From positions 171,761 through 235,760 of the forward strand of contig NZ_JAGHZS010000002.1 of NCBI RefSeq assembly GCF_017745275.1: a stretch of DNA of 64,000 nucleotides. Reading direction: 5' to 3'. The stretch comes from Chitinophaga sp. (lineage in GTDB: Bacteria; Bacteroidota; Bacteroidia; Chitinophagales; Chitinophagaceae). Position numbers and translations under genes: made by a program. Below, one piece after another: positions 59,701 through 64,000 of the stretch. The notes under the pieces were generated by a model. It ran no database searches. It was not told the origin of the DNA and saw nothing but the letters and a program-made list of their open reading frames with translations. Within the stretch, counting starts at the first letter, position 1, and each line of letters begins with the position of its first letter.

Positions 59701-62700
59701 CCAGTGGCGACGATTATACCGCGTTGAGCGGCACCGTGATACTATCTGCTGATCAACCCAGCGTATCTGTACCTGTATTAGTGAAAGATGATCAGCTCCT
59801 GGAAAACACCGAAACCGTGATCATGACCATTGGAGGCGGCGCTGGTGGCGGGCTTATTTACACCGCCAGTACCACTCAGGCGAAGGCTACTGTTAATATT
59901 ACGGATGATGAGAATACAGCGGCCAATCGTGTGCTGAGTGTTACCAACGATGGTAATGCCGCTGAACCAGCTACCAATGGCAAGTTTAAAATCAGCCTGC
60001 CGGCGAATGTGTTCCCATCAGAAGATGTAAAGGTTATTTATACCATTGGCGGCACTGCTACCGGTGGTAAAGACTATGCACTGTTACCAGATACTGCTGT
60101 TATTCCAGCAGGTCAAAACAGTGTAGACGTCCCCGTTACAGTAACAGATGATAAGATCATCGAAGGCCAGGAAGATGTTAGCCTGACTATCACGGGCGGC
60201 AGCAGTACCTATTTTGCTTATACTGCTAGTGCCACTAATGCTACCGCACAGGTAACAGTGGATGACGATGACAATATCGCCGTTAACGAGGTACTTGCCC
60301 TGACCAAAGTAGCAGATGCTGCGGAACCCTCTACCAATGGTAGTTTCCGTATTAGTTTACCAACAGGTATTACATCAGCCAGGGATATACAGGTAGCTTA
60401 TACTGTGCCCGGCGGCACATTGGCTACTCCAGGAATAGACTACCGCGTTATCACCGGTGCGATCGTGATCCCTGCCGGCCAGAATAGTGTAGACGTACCC
60501 GTAAATGTGATCGATGATAAGATCATGGAGCCAACTGAAAACGTGGACCTGGCAATATCCGGTGGCAACGACACCCGGTTTACTTATACAGTGGCCGGGG
60601 GAGCAGGTACTGCTACCGTAAATATTACCGATGATGATTACAACAACAACAGCAACGTGATACTGTTGACCAAATTATCTGATGCTATAGAGGGAAGTAC
60701 CCATGGTCAATACAGAGTTTCATTGCCGCCAGGTGTTACCGCTCAGAATGATGTGGTGGTGACTTATCACCTGACAGGAACCGCAACCAATATTACGGAT
60801 TATAATTTGCCGGGTATTTCTTCTACCACAACATTCACAATACCGGCAGGTGCGAATGAAACACTCATAGACGTAGCCGCGTTTAACGATGGAATCATTG
60901 AAGGACCAGAAACGGTAGTACTGCACCTGGATAACGCTACCTCTTTCGGTATGCCATTCAGCATAGACCCATCCAAAGATTCAGCTACCGTGAATATCAT
61001 AGATGCGAATGCTGCGAGCAGCACTCCTATACAGGTGATTGCAGGTACCAATGCGGCAGAACCAGCCACTAACGGTACATTCACAGTGAAGCTGGCAGGA
61101 GTGGCTACCTCCGCATGGCCTGTTACAGTAGGATACCAGGTATCCGGTACCGCTATCTCAGGAGAAGACTATGAGCAAATAGGCACTATTACAATAGGGG
61201 CTAATAAAAACAGTGAAACCATCACGCTCAAAGTCCTGAATGATCAGATTATTGAGCCAACTGAAACCATGACCATCACGCTGTTGTCGGGCAGTGCAAC
61301 AGATGGAGGCGGCAATGCCTTTATCTTCCCGCCAGATCCGGCTAACCGCCAGGTGACAGTTAACATTGCAGACGATGACGCAACCGCTGTTAACCAGGTA
61401 CTGAAAGTGGTGACTGCGCAAAATGCAGCAGAACCGGGTACCAACGGTGCTTACATTGTAAGCCTGCCTGCAGGTTATACTGCTGCGGCAAACCTTACAT
61501 TGAATTATAGCATGAGTGGCACAGCAGCCCGTTCTACTGATTATACCATCAGTACCATTACACTGCCGGCATATAACAACAGTGTTACCTTACCACTGAT
61601 TGTTAAAGATGATAAGATCATTGAGGGCACAGAAACAGCGATACTGACACTTGCCGGTGGTATGGATGGTAATGCATTTACCTATACTGCTAATCCTGCT
61701 GGTAATAAAGCCAGCCTGGATATTACAGATGATGATAACACGGATGCCAACAAAGTGCTGCTGGTAACTCCAACAGCCAATGGCGCAGAACCGGGTACCA
61801 ATGGTGAGTTTACGATTAGCTTACCTGCTGGCTATACTGCCTCAGAAGATGTCAATGTAACCTATACCATTGCAGGGACCGCCACTGCCACGGATGATTA
61901 TGTAGCCCTGACAGGTACTGCAACAATCATTGCAGGTAGCCAGGATGTTAAAGTAGCCGTAGCGGTGAACGATGACCAGGTGATAGAAGGTACAGAAACC
62001 GTGGTGATGAAGCTGACCAGCGGCACCAGTACCAGCAACAGCTTTACTTTCACACCGGCTACGGGCAACAGTACTGCATCCGTGAATATAGCTGATAATG
62101 ATAGCACCGCTATCAACCGCGTTATCAGCGTGAAGAAGAAAACAGATGCCGCAGAACCGGGTACCAATGGTGCATTCACCATTAGTCTGCCAGGCACTAT
62201 TACATCAGCGAAACCGGTTACCGTGAATTATACGATTGCCGGTACAGCCACCAACGGTACCGATTACGCTACACTTTCCGGTACAGTGATTTTACCTGCC
62301 GGTCAAAACAGTGTAGACGTACCCGTTACTGTGACTGACGATAAGATAATAGAAGGTACAGAAACCGTGTCGCTCACCATTAAGGATGGTGCTTCACCGG
62401 ACTTTGCCTTTACTGCCAGCACTACCGACGCCACCGCAGCCCTGGATATTGCCGATGATGATGACATCGTGGCCAACCGCGTGCTGAGTGTAGATAATGC
62501 CGGTAATGCCGCAGAACCGGGTACCAACGGCTTATTCCGTATCAGCCTGCCTGCCGGCTATACCGCGTCAGTGCCGGTTACCGTAAACTATGCCGTGACT
62601 GGTACGGCCGCTGCAGGAGCAGATTATACTACACTCCCAGGTACCTTGGTGATACCAGCCGGACAAAATAGTGTGCCCGTTGCCGTTAATGTAAAAGATG

Positions 62701-64000
62701 ATCAGATCATTGAAAATACAGAAACAGTGATCCTGGCAATTATCGATGGTACCGGTGGCGGCGCATACACCGCCAGCACCTCAAAAGGTAAGGCTACCGT
62801 GAATATTGCGGATGACGATAACACACCTGCTAACCTGGCGTTGAATGTGGTCAGAACCGCCGACGCCGCTGAACCGGGTACCAATGGAGCATTTAAGATC
62901 AGTTTGCCTGATGGTGTTACGGTAGCGGAAGACGTGACGGTGCAATATATGATTACAGGTACTGCCACAAACGGCAAGGACTATGCTAATCTCCCTGCTT
63001 CCGTTATAATCCCGGCTGGTCAAAATAGTGTGAATGTGCCCGTGGCAGTAATTGATGATAACATCATCGAAAACAGGGAAACAGTGATCATGACACTGAC
63101 AAATGGCGCCAGCACTAACTTTAACTTCACCGCCAGCACTACCAACGGAAGTGCCGTGATGAATATAGAAGACAACGACAATAGCCCGGTTGCCCTCGCG
63201 CTGAATATCAGTAAGAAAACAGATGGGGCAGAACCTTCTTCCAATGCTGCATTTACAATCAGCCTGCCTGCAAACTATACGGCATCTGAAGATATTACCG
63301 TGAACTATGCAGTTGCTGGTACAGCTACCACTGATGAAGACTACACAGCTATAGGTAACTCTATTGTATTGCCCGCTGGTCAAAACAGCATCGACTTGCC
63401 GGTATTGGTGAAAGATGATAAGATCATTGAGCAAACGGAAACGGTGATTGTCACCCTGACAGGAGGCACCAGCACCAGCTTCCACCTGGCAGCCAGTGGT
63501 ACCAATGGCACTGCTACCGCCAATATCACAGATGATGAAGCAGCAACCCCGGCGAACCTGGTATTGGGTATTGTTAAAGCCAGGAATGCCGCAGAACCAT
63601 CTACTGATGGCGCATTTACCATTAGTTTGCCTGCCAATATTACCTCGGCAGAAAACATTACCGTAAACTACGCGGTCACAGGTACTGCAACAGCCGGCGC
63701 CGACTATACCACATTGAGTGGAACAGTAGTGATCCCGGCCGGAAAGAACAGTGTAGACGTTCCAGTTATAGTGTCAGATGATAAGATCATTGAAAATACC
63801 GAAACGGTGGTGGCTAAGCTTGCCGGTGGTTCATCCAACAACTTTACATTCACTGGTACCGGCAATGCTACCGTGGATATTGGGGATGACGATAACACTA
63901 CTGTTAATCGCGTACTAACAGTAACAAATGCAGGAGATGCCGCAGAACCATCTACCAACGGAGCATTCAACATCCATCTGCCTGCAGGGTATACCGCATC
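44778..64000 (+). CDS. Giant modular surface adhesin-like protein, 3'-truncated by window
   Basis: One uninterrupted frame of at least 6,407 codons from ATG 44778; its end lies beyond the window. The signal peptide is [19 protein letters not shown] with cleavage near ATA. Domains: a right-handed beta-helix with the typical entry [19 protein letters not shown] (about 30-540); a short Ig-like segment (about 555-650); seven lectin-like/unknown-domain modules (about 668-3555); a linker domain (about 3555-3720); then Calx-beta repeats, 22 complete and a 23rd begun, to the window edge. Calx-beta domains bind Ca2+ in other proteins, and each repeat here ends in an acidic DDDN motif. Size, repeats and signal peptide point to a T9SS-type giant adhesin, but the sorting domain is out of view, so the export route is inference. 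It was checked in frame at several places; no stop was found. Confidence 0.92.
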   Translation, partial: MNPDVRFFSKHCKRLLLALFGMTMTVAATATTFPVTNTNDAGPGSFRQAILDANAAGAGMHEIVFNVHGQITLATSLPTITAKKLVIDGQNRITLYSTGVNPVINPFVINADSVTIRNFTVQNNGDINVDIFPNTSGITVENIRSFSTVGNNLNSFMRVQGASAGLTVRNISSTDVEPAGASNLPPHIGRAFYFTGGTQTNLVMDNIQLSTANNTRGGEGIVFRDAGVNGLTLTNSNISGFQNAVLFDNTAGAVETANNVLIRNVTIDSLWSGVSLGIYCDYPATNFNIKRTTIDMNVIGQDDDGDYAIRFDNTAGNITLDTININENDIHAIWFNGTSSNVSINKTVVENRVPGLYGGNACIRFEGAVNGLSCTNSVLNGDKLANTDDADVGIGFYAAASGVTIDNVSFNEFDVDGIYAAAATTNFLLGNSTFTNNMDGIEFYNNAARTNVDIVNSAFYNQTRSGIVVTGAAGATDVDIKGDTLANNANHAIWFYGAANVTDAEVSGCVIHDNGGAGVVNVAPTNVLISKNSIYNNTAAGISLQGGNCSYTNAGGKTPVLVSSSALGGGQYQLQITIPAITAGAQYTIDIYANDPATNKTSGQYYVTTLTGLSAGTSTQTITYNTGPGVTGLGFWTATLRIPANTCGTSEFSNGIPMAAKGPACVNNGVVAWYRADQAVNGVNWGDISGNANHMTVVGDPDNTTGMVNFNPAIYYDGNDAHLVPASAAVSGTYSIMGMGLLEGSQTGRVFASSSSNKLMGWHAGFENRLYVEGWLNTGNAITAKGKLYSFERAASGAYEFKSNGALVKNGPTADGTTWTLDVGGATYSEYSKVFIPEVFIYNRDLTQAEVQRIESYMALKYGITLNAGATDYINSDGTVQIWTAAANTGYGARITGIGREDCSMLNQKQSLSQDSGIVTIALGNAIAASNAVNGNNFTQDKSFFTFGDNGGNTGYFTAVTSTNANQRMGRVWRVQKTASWDNTQQVTLQLAGGAGNNYLLISTDAAFGTVTKELKLSSTGTVTLSSADLANGAYFTFGQQQRSPGGVATDLQTWVKADAGTSVVDGNILKWQDQAVQREWPVFASNLPIGWEKNTINYNPAISFAGNNYFTVPKFTEGYTAGEIFSVQLSNLPATSTAVSFPFEFGGDPTVAGGAPFYVYNGSHYTHFGTTTRPGYGLPGINIQQPHLLNNWSAPGSWSLNFDGKTMGSSASFPVNFTRGGALNNAIGAGHNSIFNGRISEVIFYNRQLSATERAQVNSYLGLKYALTLKTSAGAPVDYISSNGTTRMWTVSKNTGYGERITGIGRDDNGTLLQKQSRSQLDGANVTIGIGSRLAASNAENSTDIANDLSYFTFSDNGQPATYNQSVTGLGSLTARMARIYKTDRTNWAKSPVTLSLAGGNNTTYLLVSNDETFGAGDKSYVLDANGAITLDSDQLPDGAYFTFANSQAGPAGVAAGLEVWARADSGTVGGNAVTQWKELSVSRRTWALGAAGSVPWKEASFNFNPGINFAGNGPSGLYFIQTPEIANAFTAGEIFSVQTSDIDAATAAVSYPFEFGGTYAGGQGVYIWSNNRQYTYSGSGTSRRDFAYPAGINVHNSHMLNIWSATNDWAAGIDGKVLLTDNTNAVNFVSPAGNKDYLGAGHNAVFNGAIPEVILYSRKLSVLERKQVQSYMALRYGLTLGVDAPMDYIASDGTTTMWKAATGGAYAKHITGIGRDDRGMLLQKQSVAADTGIVTIAAGAAVAISNKANAATIANDLSFFTFGDDAGATTYQTPVTGVSKVNSRMTRIFKAQKNNWVDQDITLKLSGGNARTYLLVSANNTFGAGTTLYPLNADGTVTLNSSLLADGAYFTFAKSVTGPNGVNNGVSFWLRADDGISGGSNWSDYSNKGNDAVQGVVGSQPITDAKALNFNYGLVFDGTDDFLDITTTRIDPAKATVFAVGSGSGFASARDLISSGAVGAPHGMEFRLINTGQLQYLENASSVVAIGGLSTYQPNKPYIFSATQSNNTPNGVRIFGNYTFDNEGTINLTPLTDNLISIGSRTIAARGLYWMGNMGEVIAYNRVLSDAERQSVESYLGLKYGITLNNGTTDYLATDGSKYWTANPTYKFRITGIGRDDATALNTKQSLSVDTGFVTLSLGSNIPLTNEQNSNIITNDKSFFVFGDNGQSVATYTTVVSGANATRRLPRIWKVGKTNWTDQNLTLKANAAGTKVYMLISTDPTFATIDKELPLNADKTITLNSSQLPDGVYFTFGAAAKYPGGVASANMLWLRADIGTSATADSMLISSWNDYTPNGNNVTQATPANQPVYRDNGAVNLNFNPIVRFNGAPHAMTGGSLLKTGTYNAAAVFYAGSQAASVNTVVFTEPAGTGTQFTLHATWGDNVVYWDPPYVSNRLTYNAGNVNDSVVLWTTTSDISLAANKQSIYKNGWNAANGNNNSIFTGNNSSFQLGWTNALSYNGRMGDLIVYTNPLTPVEQQRVNSYMAIKYGITLNNGASNYLATDGNTIWDATVNNGYRNNITGIGRDDAEDLNQKQSRNTTGGMQLAIGLNSLSETNLSNTNTFSANKSYMIWGDNGGSSLFKTALTGHPVANYRMARVWRAQETGTVGNVQVAVPYNALPNAAQTYLIISNDAIFDGSDQFIPVTATTLDGVKHYAANVDLANGQYFTFGASIKTPGGVVGTSLWLRADAGTSSSTDSTAITGWTDYASDLNNATQATAVNQPLYMSNAANNANFNPVVKFDGADFLDLDINKLPMGTSARTIFGAGRPAALANGQYILSYGAKATNAASGIAVTAGTGQSIFVGYNNDLTGTAGQWQPGRFDEMVATWAGNGGNTALYSKMKLLGGPAAKTLNTLAGGATIGTAAWNLAAEAWNGAIGEVIVYPAALNANELQRVSTYLAIKYGYTIDQTSPIDYLATDGTTKVWDATANATYKNNITGIGRDDVEGLAQKQSQNINTGLQPIVGLGGIAADNFSNTNTFSADKSYMVWGDDAASTTFTTAITGNPAVTTRMARVWKVQESGTVGTVNIAVRKDQLPKIAATPYLVVSNDATFDGTDQFIQLSATDVNGVASYTANVDLTSGQYFTFASYVTAPGGVPNEMLWVKADADLQVDGSNQVQQWLNQAGSMVTELRAAAPAHTDAITPSADIVRVPNGINFNPAVDFSGAIGKSLKGDAGISWNSTTDLSIFTVNKPEGPSVNGLVGIFTTNGNWTTAANAGRGLVYTTSNNFALDGAGCLVSPSTLPYTGTFLTRGVYVKSNDAQGGSTWLNGKQSILGNPCGTHVSGSFFEIAGRTTDNSAFDNRIFNGKIPEVIVYKSALTPVESQKVESYLGVKYGVTLDQSTAQNYLATDGSVIWNATNNSTYKNNIFGIGRDDREGLVQKQSRSIHSGSILTVGVRTIAATNADNANTFNTDKSYILLGSNSNALTVGGTDLPVGSCIPERLTQEWKTQFTNYDISTQPLSMQFDLNGITTTGTATEDFSIMVDEDGDGNFATGTITEIPATSFAGKIVSFENISALKDGVVFTLVTSHLKRTANLVPDAAVRTVTNTCVSNDTLYFYDPTDVTRYIASIALNGNTMDLSKLSAIVDVNRDMNAALGKNNGPDYGTQLMRRLVQINYTGGALTQNGGVKVRLFWNPAEKTNAEAALSARGVTGTQRWTWFKHTGDITTTLGDLAPEGLANINELTPSATGQQDGVDYVEFSGIQNFSTFGGVTAVNQTLAITKVQDGKEGTPDGAFKISLPGTVNASEEITVNYTVTGTAANGADYTTLNGTLTFPAGSNSIPLPVIVTDDNILEITEDVTITLNSAFGTLSGSVYNISSTQATASLNIEDNDSNDPVKTTVGITRSSDAKEPATNGAFYVSLPANVTSAEDITVNYSVAGTAIPGTDYTTLSGSVVIPAGQPGVALPVLVKDDQLLEKTETVIATIISGSSTHFTLTPRAVALKDTVNIIDDENTPANLVLSIARAVDGAEPATDGGFTISVPANVMPTEAITVNYSVQGTATSGSDYTSLTGTVTIPAGQQSVPLPVNVLNDQIIEKTETVDVILTAGSSSSFNFTVSTTDGKASINITDDDNTTTNRVLGIRKKSDAAEPSANGAFVIGLPTGITSSEDITISYTSSGTATSGADYTALGTSVVLPAGQDSITLPITVIDDKVIEKTETVIATLTSGASTSFAFTVSGSDGNATANITDDDNTAANRVLGVRNSGGDASEPATHSAFKIGLPKDITSSEPINVTYTINGTATDGSDYVSIPVSVTIPAGQDSVLVPVTVIDDQLMENTETVVMTLGGGSSSSFAFTASTTNTNATVNILDDDNTAANRVLSITKMNDGAEPGTNAAFKISLPKGVLPSEDITVNYTVAGTAASGVDYTNLGTSIIIPAGKDSVVLSVPILDDQVIEDTEDVTVTLTSGSAAHFSYTISPANGNAAVNIADDDNIPANRVLGVVNSGNAAEPATNGSFTISLPAGITSSLPVTVNYTITGTAVGNVDYTALSLTATIPAGQPGVVVPVNVLDDKIIELTENVSMTITGGTRGSNSFTASPTAKTATVDIADDDNTPANRLVSVKKTHDGAEGGNTVKFEFLLAPGITSSQPVKINYTVAGSAILGTDYNGLTAADFSGSITIPAGSTNAFIEANVVDDQIIEGTETVDITILNGSSTDFNFTPDPVAGKATANIIDNDDNSANRVLSITKAGDAAEPSTNNVFKISLPAGVTVPEPITVKYAVNGTAVAGTDYAVLSGTVIIPAGAESTTLPVNVIDDSIIENTETVEVTIIDGTSASLTFTPSTTQGKEIMNIADDDNTAANRVLRIEKLSDLAEPGTNGSFKVSLPGNFKSSEPVTVNYTISGTGTNGTDYTTLSNSITLPAGQNSVLIPVIVNDDKIIEGTETVSITLTGGSSTSFSFTASTTDKSAAADILDDDNIAANQVLSVTNGGNAAEPATNGAFTISLPNGYTAAAPITINYSIAGTATSGDDYTALSGTVILSADQPSVSVPVLVKDDQLLENTETVIMTIGGGAGGGLIYTASTTQAKATVNITDDENTAANRVLSVTNDGNAAEPATNGKFKISLPANVFPSEDVKVIYTIGGTATGGKDYALLPDTAVIPAGQNSVDVPVTVTDDKIIEGQEDVSLTITGGSSTYFAYTASATNATAQVTVDDDDNIAVNEVLALTKVADAAEPSTNGSFRISLPTGITSARDIQVAYTVPGGTLATPGIDYRVITGAIVIPAGQNSVDVPVNVIDDKIMEPTENVDLAISGGNDTRFTYTVAGGAGTATVNITDDDYNNNSNVILLTKLSDAIEGSTHGQYRVSLPPGVTAQNDVVVTYHLTGTATNITDYNLPGISSTTTFTIPAGANETLIDVAAFNDGIIEGPETVVLHLDNATSFGMPFSIDPSKDSATVNIIDANAASSTPIQVIAGTNAAEPATNGTFTVKLAGVATSAWPVTVGYQVSGTAISGEDYEQIGTITIGANKNSETITLKVLNDQIIEPTETMTITLLSGSATDGGGNAFIFPPDPANRQVTVNIADDDATAVNQVLKVVTAQNAAEPGTNGAYIVSLPAGYTAAANLTLNYSMSGTAARSTDYTISTITLPAYNNSVTLPLIVKDDKIIEGTETAILTLAGGMDGNAFTYTANPAGNKASLDITDDDNTDANKVLLVTPTANGAEPGTNGEFTISLPAGYTASEDVNVTYTIAGTATATDDYVALTGTATIIAGSQDVKVAVAVNDDQVIEGTETVVMKLTSGTSTSNSFTFTPATGNSTASVNIADNDSTAINRVISVKKKTDAAEPGTNGAFTISLPGTITSAKPVTVNYTIAGTATNGTDYATLSGTVILPAGQNSVDVPVTVTDDKIIEGTETVSLTIKDGASPDFAFTASTTDATAALDIADDDDIVANRVLSVDNAGNAAEPGTNGLFRISLPAGYTASVPVTVNYAVTGTAAAGADYTTLPGTLVIPAGQNSVPVAVNVKDDQIIENTETVILAIIDGTGGGAYTASTSKGKATVNIADDDNTPANLALNVVRTADAAEPGTNGAFKISLPDGVTVAEDVTVQYMITGTATNGKDYANLPASVIIPAGQNSVNVPVAVIDDNIIENRETVIMTLTNGASTNFNFTASTTNGSAVMNIEDNDNSPVALALNISKKTDGAEPSSNAAFTISLPANYTASEDITVNYAVAGTATTDEDYTAIGNSIVLPAGQNSIDLPVLVKDDKIIEQTETVIVTLTGGTSTSFHLAASGTNGTATANITDDEAATPANLVLGIVKARNAAEPSTDGAFTISLPANITSAENITVNYAVTGTATAGADYTTLSGTVVIPAGKNSVDVPVIVSDDKIIENTETVVAKLAGGSSNNFTFTGTGNATVDIGDDDNTTVNRVLTVTNAGDAAEPSTNGAFNIHLPAGYTA
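44865..46400 (+). other. Beta-helix domain of the giant protein
   Basis: About 500 residues with short repeating turns (N-x-x-I-x-x-N/D-x-x-[27 protein letters not shown]) typical of right-handed parallel beta-helix proteins. Tandem rungs are about 22-24 residues. Confidence 0.7.
46780..55440 (+). repeat. Seven tandem ~1.2 kb lectin-like plus unknown-domain modules
   Basis: Modules begin near 46790, 47920, 49135, 50355, 51565, 52810 and 54065 at a (F/L)W-x-(R/K)AD entry. Each has a concanavalin/LamG-like part ending with a VI-x-Y-x-R-x-L helix, followed by KYGITL, then ITGIGRDD and QKQS, and a closing GAYFTFG. All seven copies carry GIGR(D/E)D. I believe the second half corresponds to a Pfam domain of unknown function (DUF8202-like), but could not check. 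Confidence 0.85.
55945..64000 (+). repeat. Calx-beta repeat array (22 complete, 23rd partial)
   Basis: Repeats of about 355-375 bp start near 55945, 56310, 56675, 57030, 57387, 57750, 58110, 58473, 58848, 59205, 59568, 59928, 60288, 60657, 61026, 61395, 61752, 62118, 62478, 62832, 63192, 63555 and 63909. Consensus landmarks are R-V-L-x-V, A-A-E-P-x-T-N-G-x-F-x-I-S-L-P, Y-T-V-x-G-T-A, D-Y-x-x-L, D-D-x-I-I-E-x-T-E-T-V and N-I-x-D-D-D-N-T. Repeats at 60657 and 61026 are the most divergent. Confidence 0.92.

Noticed and set aside
55945..64000. Regular repeats considered as CRISPR or satellite DNA
   Set aside because: Period is about 360 bp and keeps an open frame with protein-level conservation; these are Calx-beta domains.

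Overview
The window reads as chromosomal DNA of a Bacteroidota bacterium, most likely family Chitinophagaceae and Chitinophaga-like. The reasons are the many type IX secretion system (T9SS) cargo proteins with type A or type B (gliding-motility-associated) C-terminal sorting domains, two PorP/SprF-family proteins beside a PorE-like protein, a SusC-style TonB receptor with a carboxypeptidase-regulatory-like N-domain, and several TAnnTTTG-type -7 promoter boxes. This assignment rests on gene content, not on a marker gene. No rRNA, tRNA, CRISPR array or recognisable insertion sequence was seen.

Layout. 1-15.9 kb: a codirectional secretion/adhesin locus. It holds the 3' part of a giant beta-helix/IgGFc-like/type B CTD protein, a tiny type A CTD protein, a second IgGFc-like/PKD/type B CTD protein, then PorP/SprF, PorE-like and PorP/SprF. 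16-17.2 kb: a collagen-like lipoprotein and an ECF sigma factor, closed by a bidirectional terminator. 17.4-20.5 kb: a GH59 galactocerebrosidase-like enzyme and a divergent DHFR-fold protein. 21.2-26.2 kb: a haem-uptake-like operon (TonB receptor, HmuT-, HmuU- and HmuV-like), followed by a two-gene secreted pair (small WW-rich protein plus a sortilin-like propeller with type A CTD). 31.3-33.6 kb: a flavin-dependent monooxygenase-like protein and a solitary YhcG/DUF1016 PDDEXK nuclease-like protein, each with a strong terminator.

33.9-36.3 kb (minus strand): a compact five-gene operon of unknown purpose with two small Cys-rich proteins, an HNH nuclease, a helical protein and a DUF4407 membrane protein. 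36.4-39.3 kb: a TPR lipoprotein histidine kinase and its response regulator. In front of them is a 49-codon peptide gene with its own consensus promoter, a long structured leader and a strong intrinsic terminator. 39.4-44.2 kb: an uncharacterised one-TM protein with direct repeats upstream, a two-component-propeller histidine kinase, and a convergent LuxR-type response regulator overlapping it by 35 bp.

44.8-64 kb: one continuous reading frame of at least 6,407 codons that runs off the window. It encodes a signal peptide, a beta-helix, seven tandem lectin-like/unknown-domain modules and at least 22 complete Calx-beta repeats. It is probably a giant secreted surface adhesin, though its sorting domain is not in view.

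The most promising undescribed items are the five-gene HNH/DUF4407/Cys-rich operon, the structured-leader micropeptide locus in front of the TPR kinase, and the giant modular adhesin with its sevenfold unknown domain.
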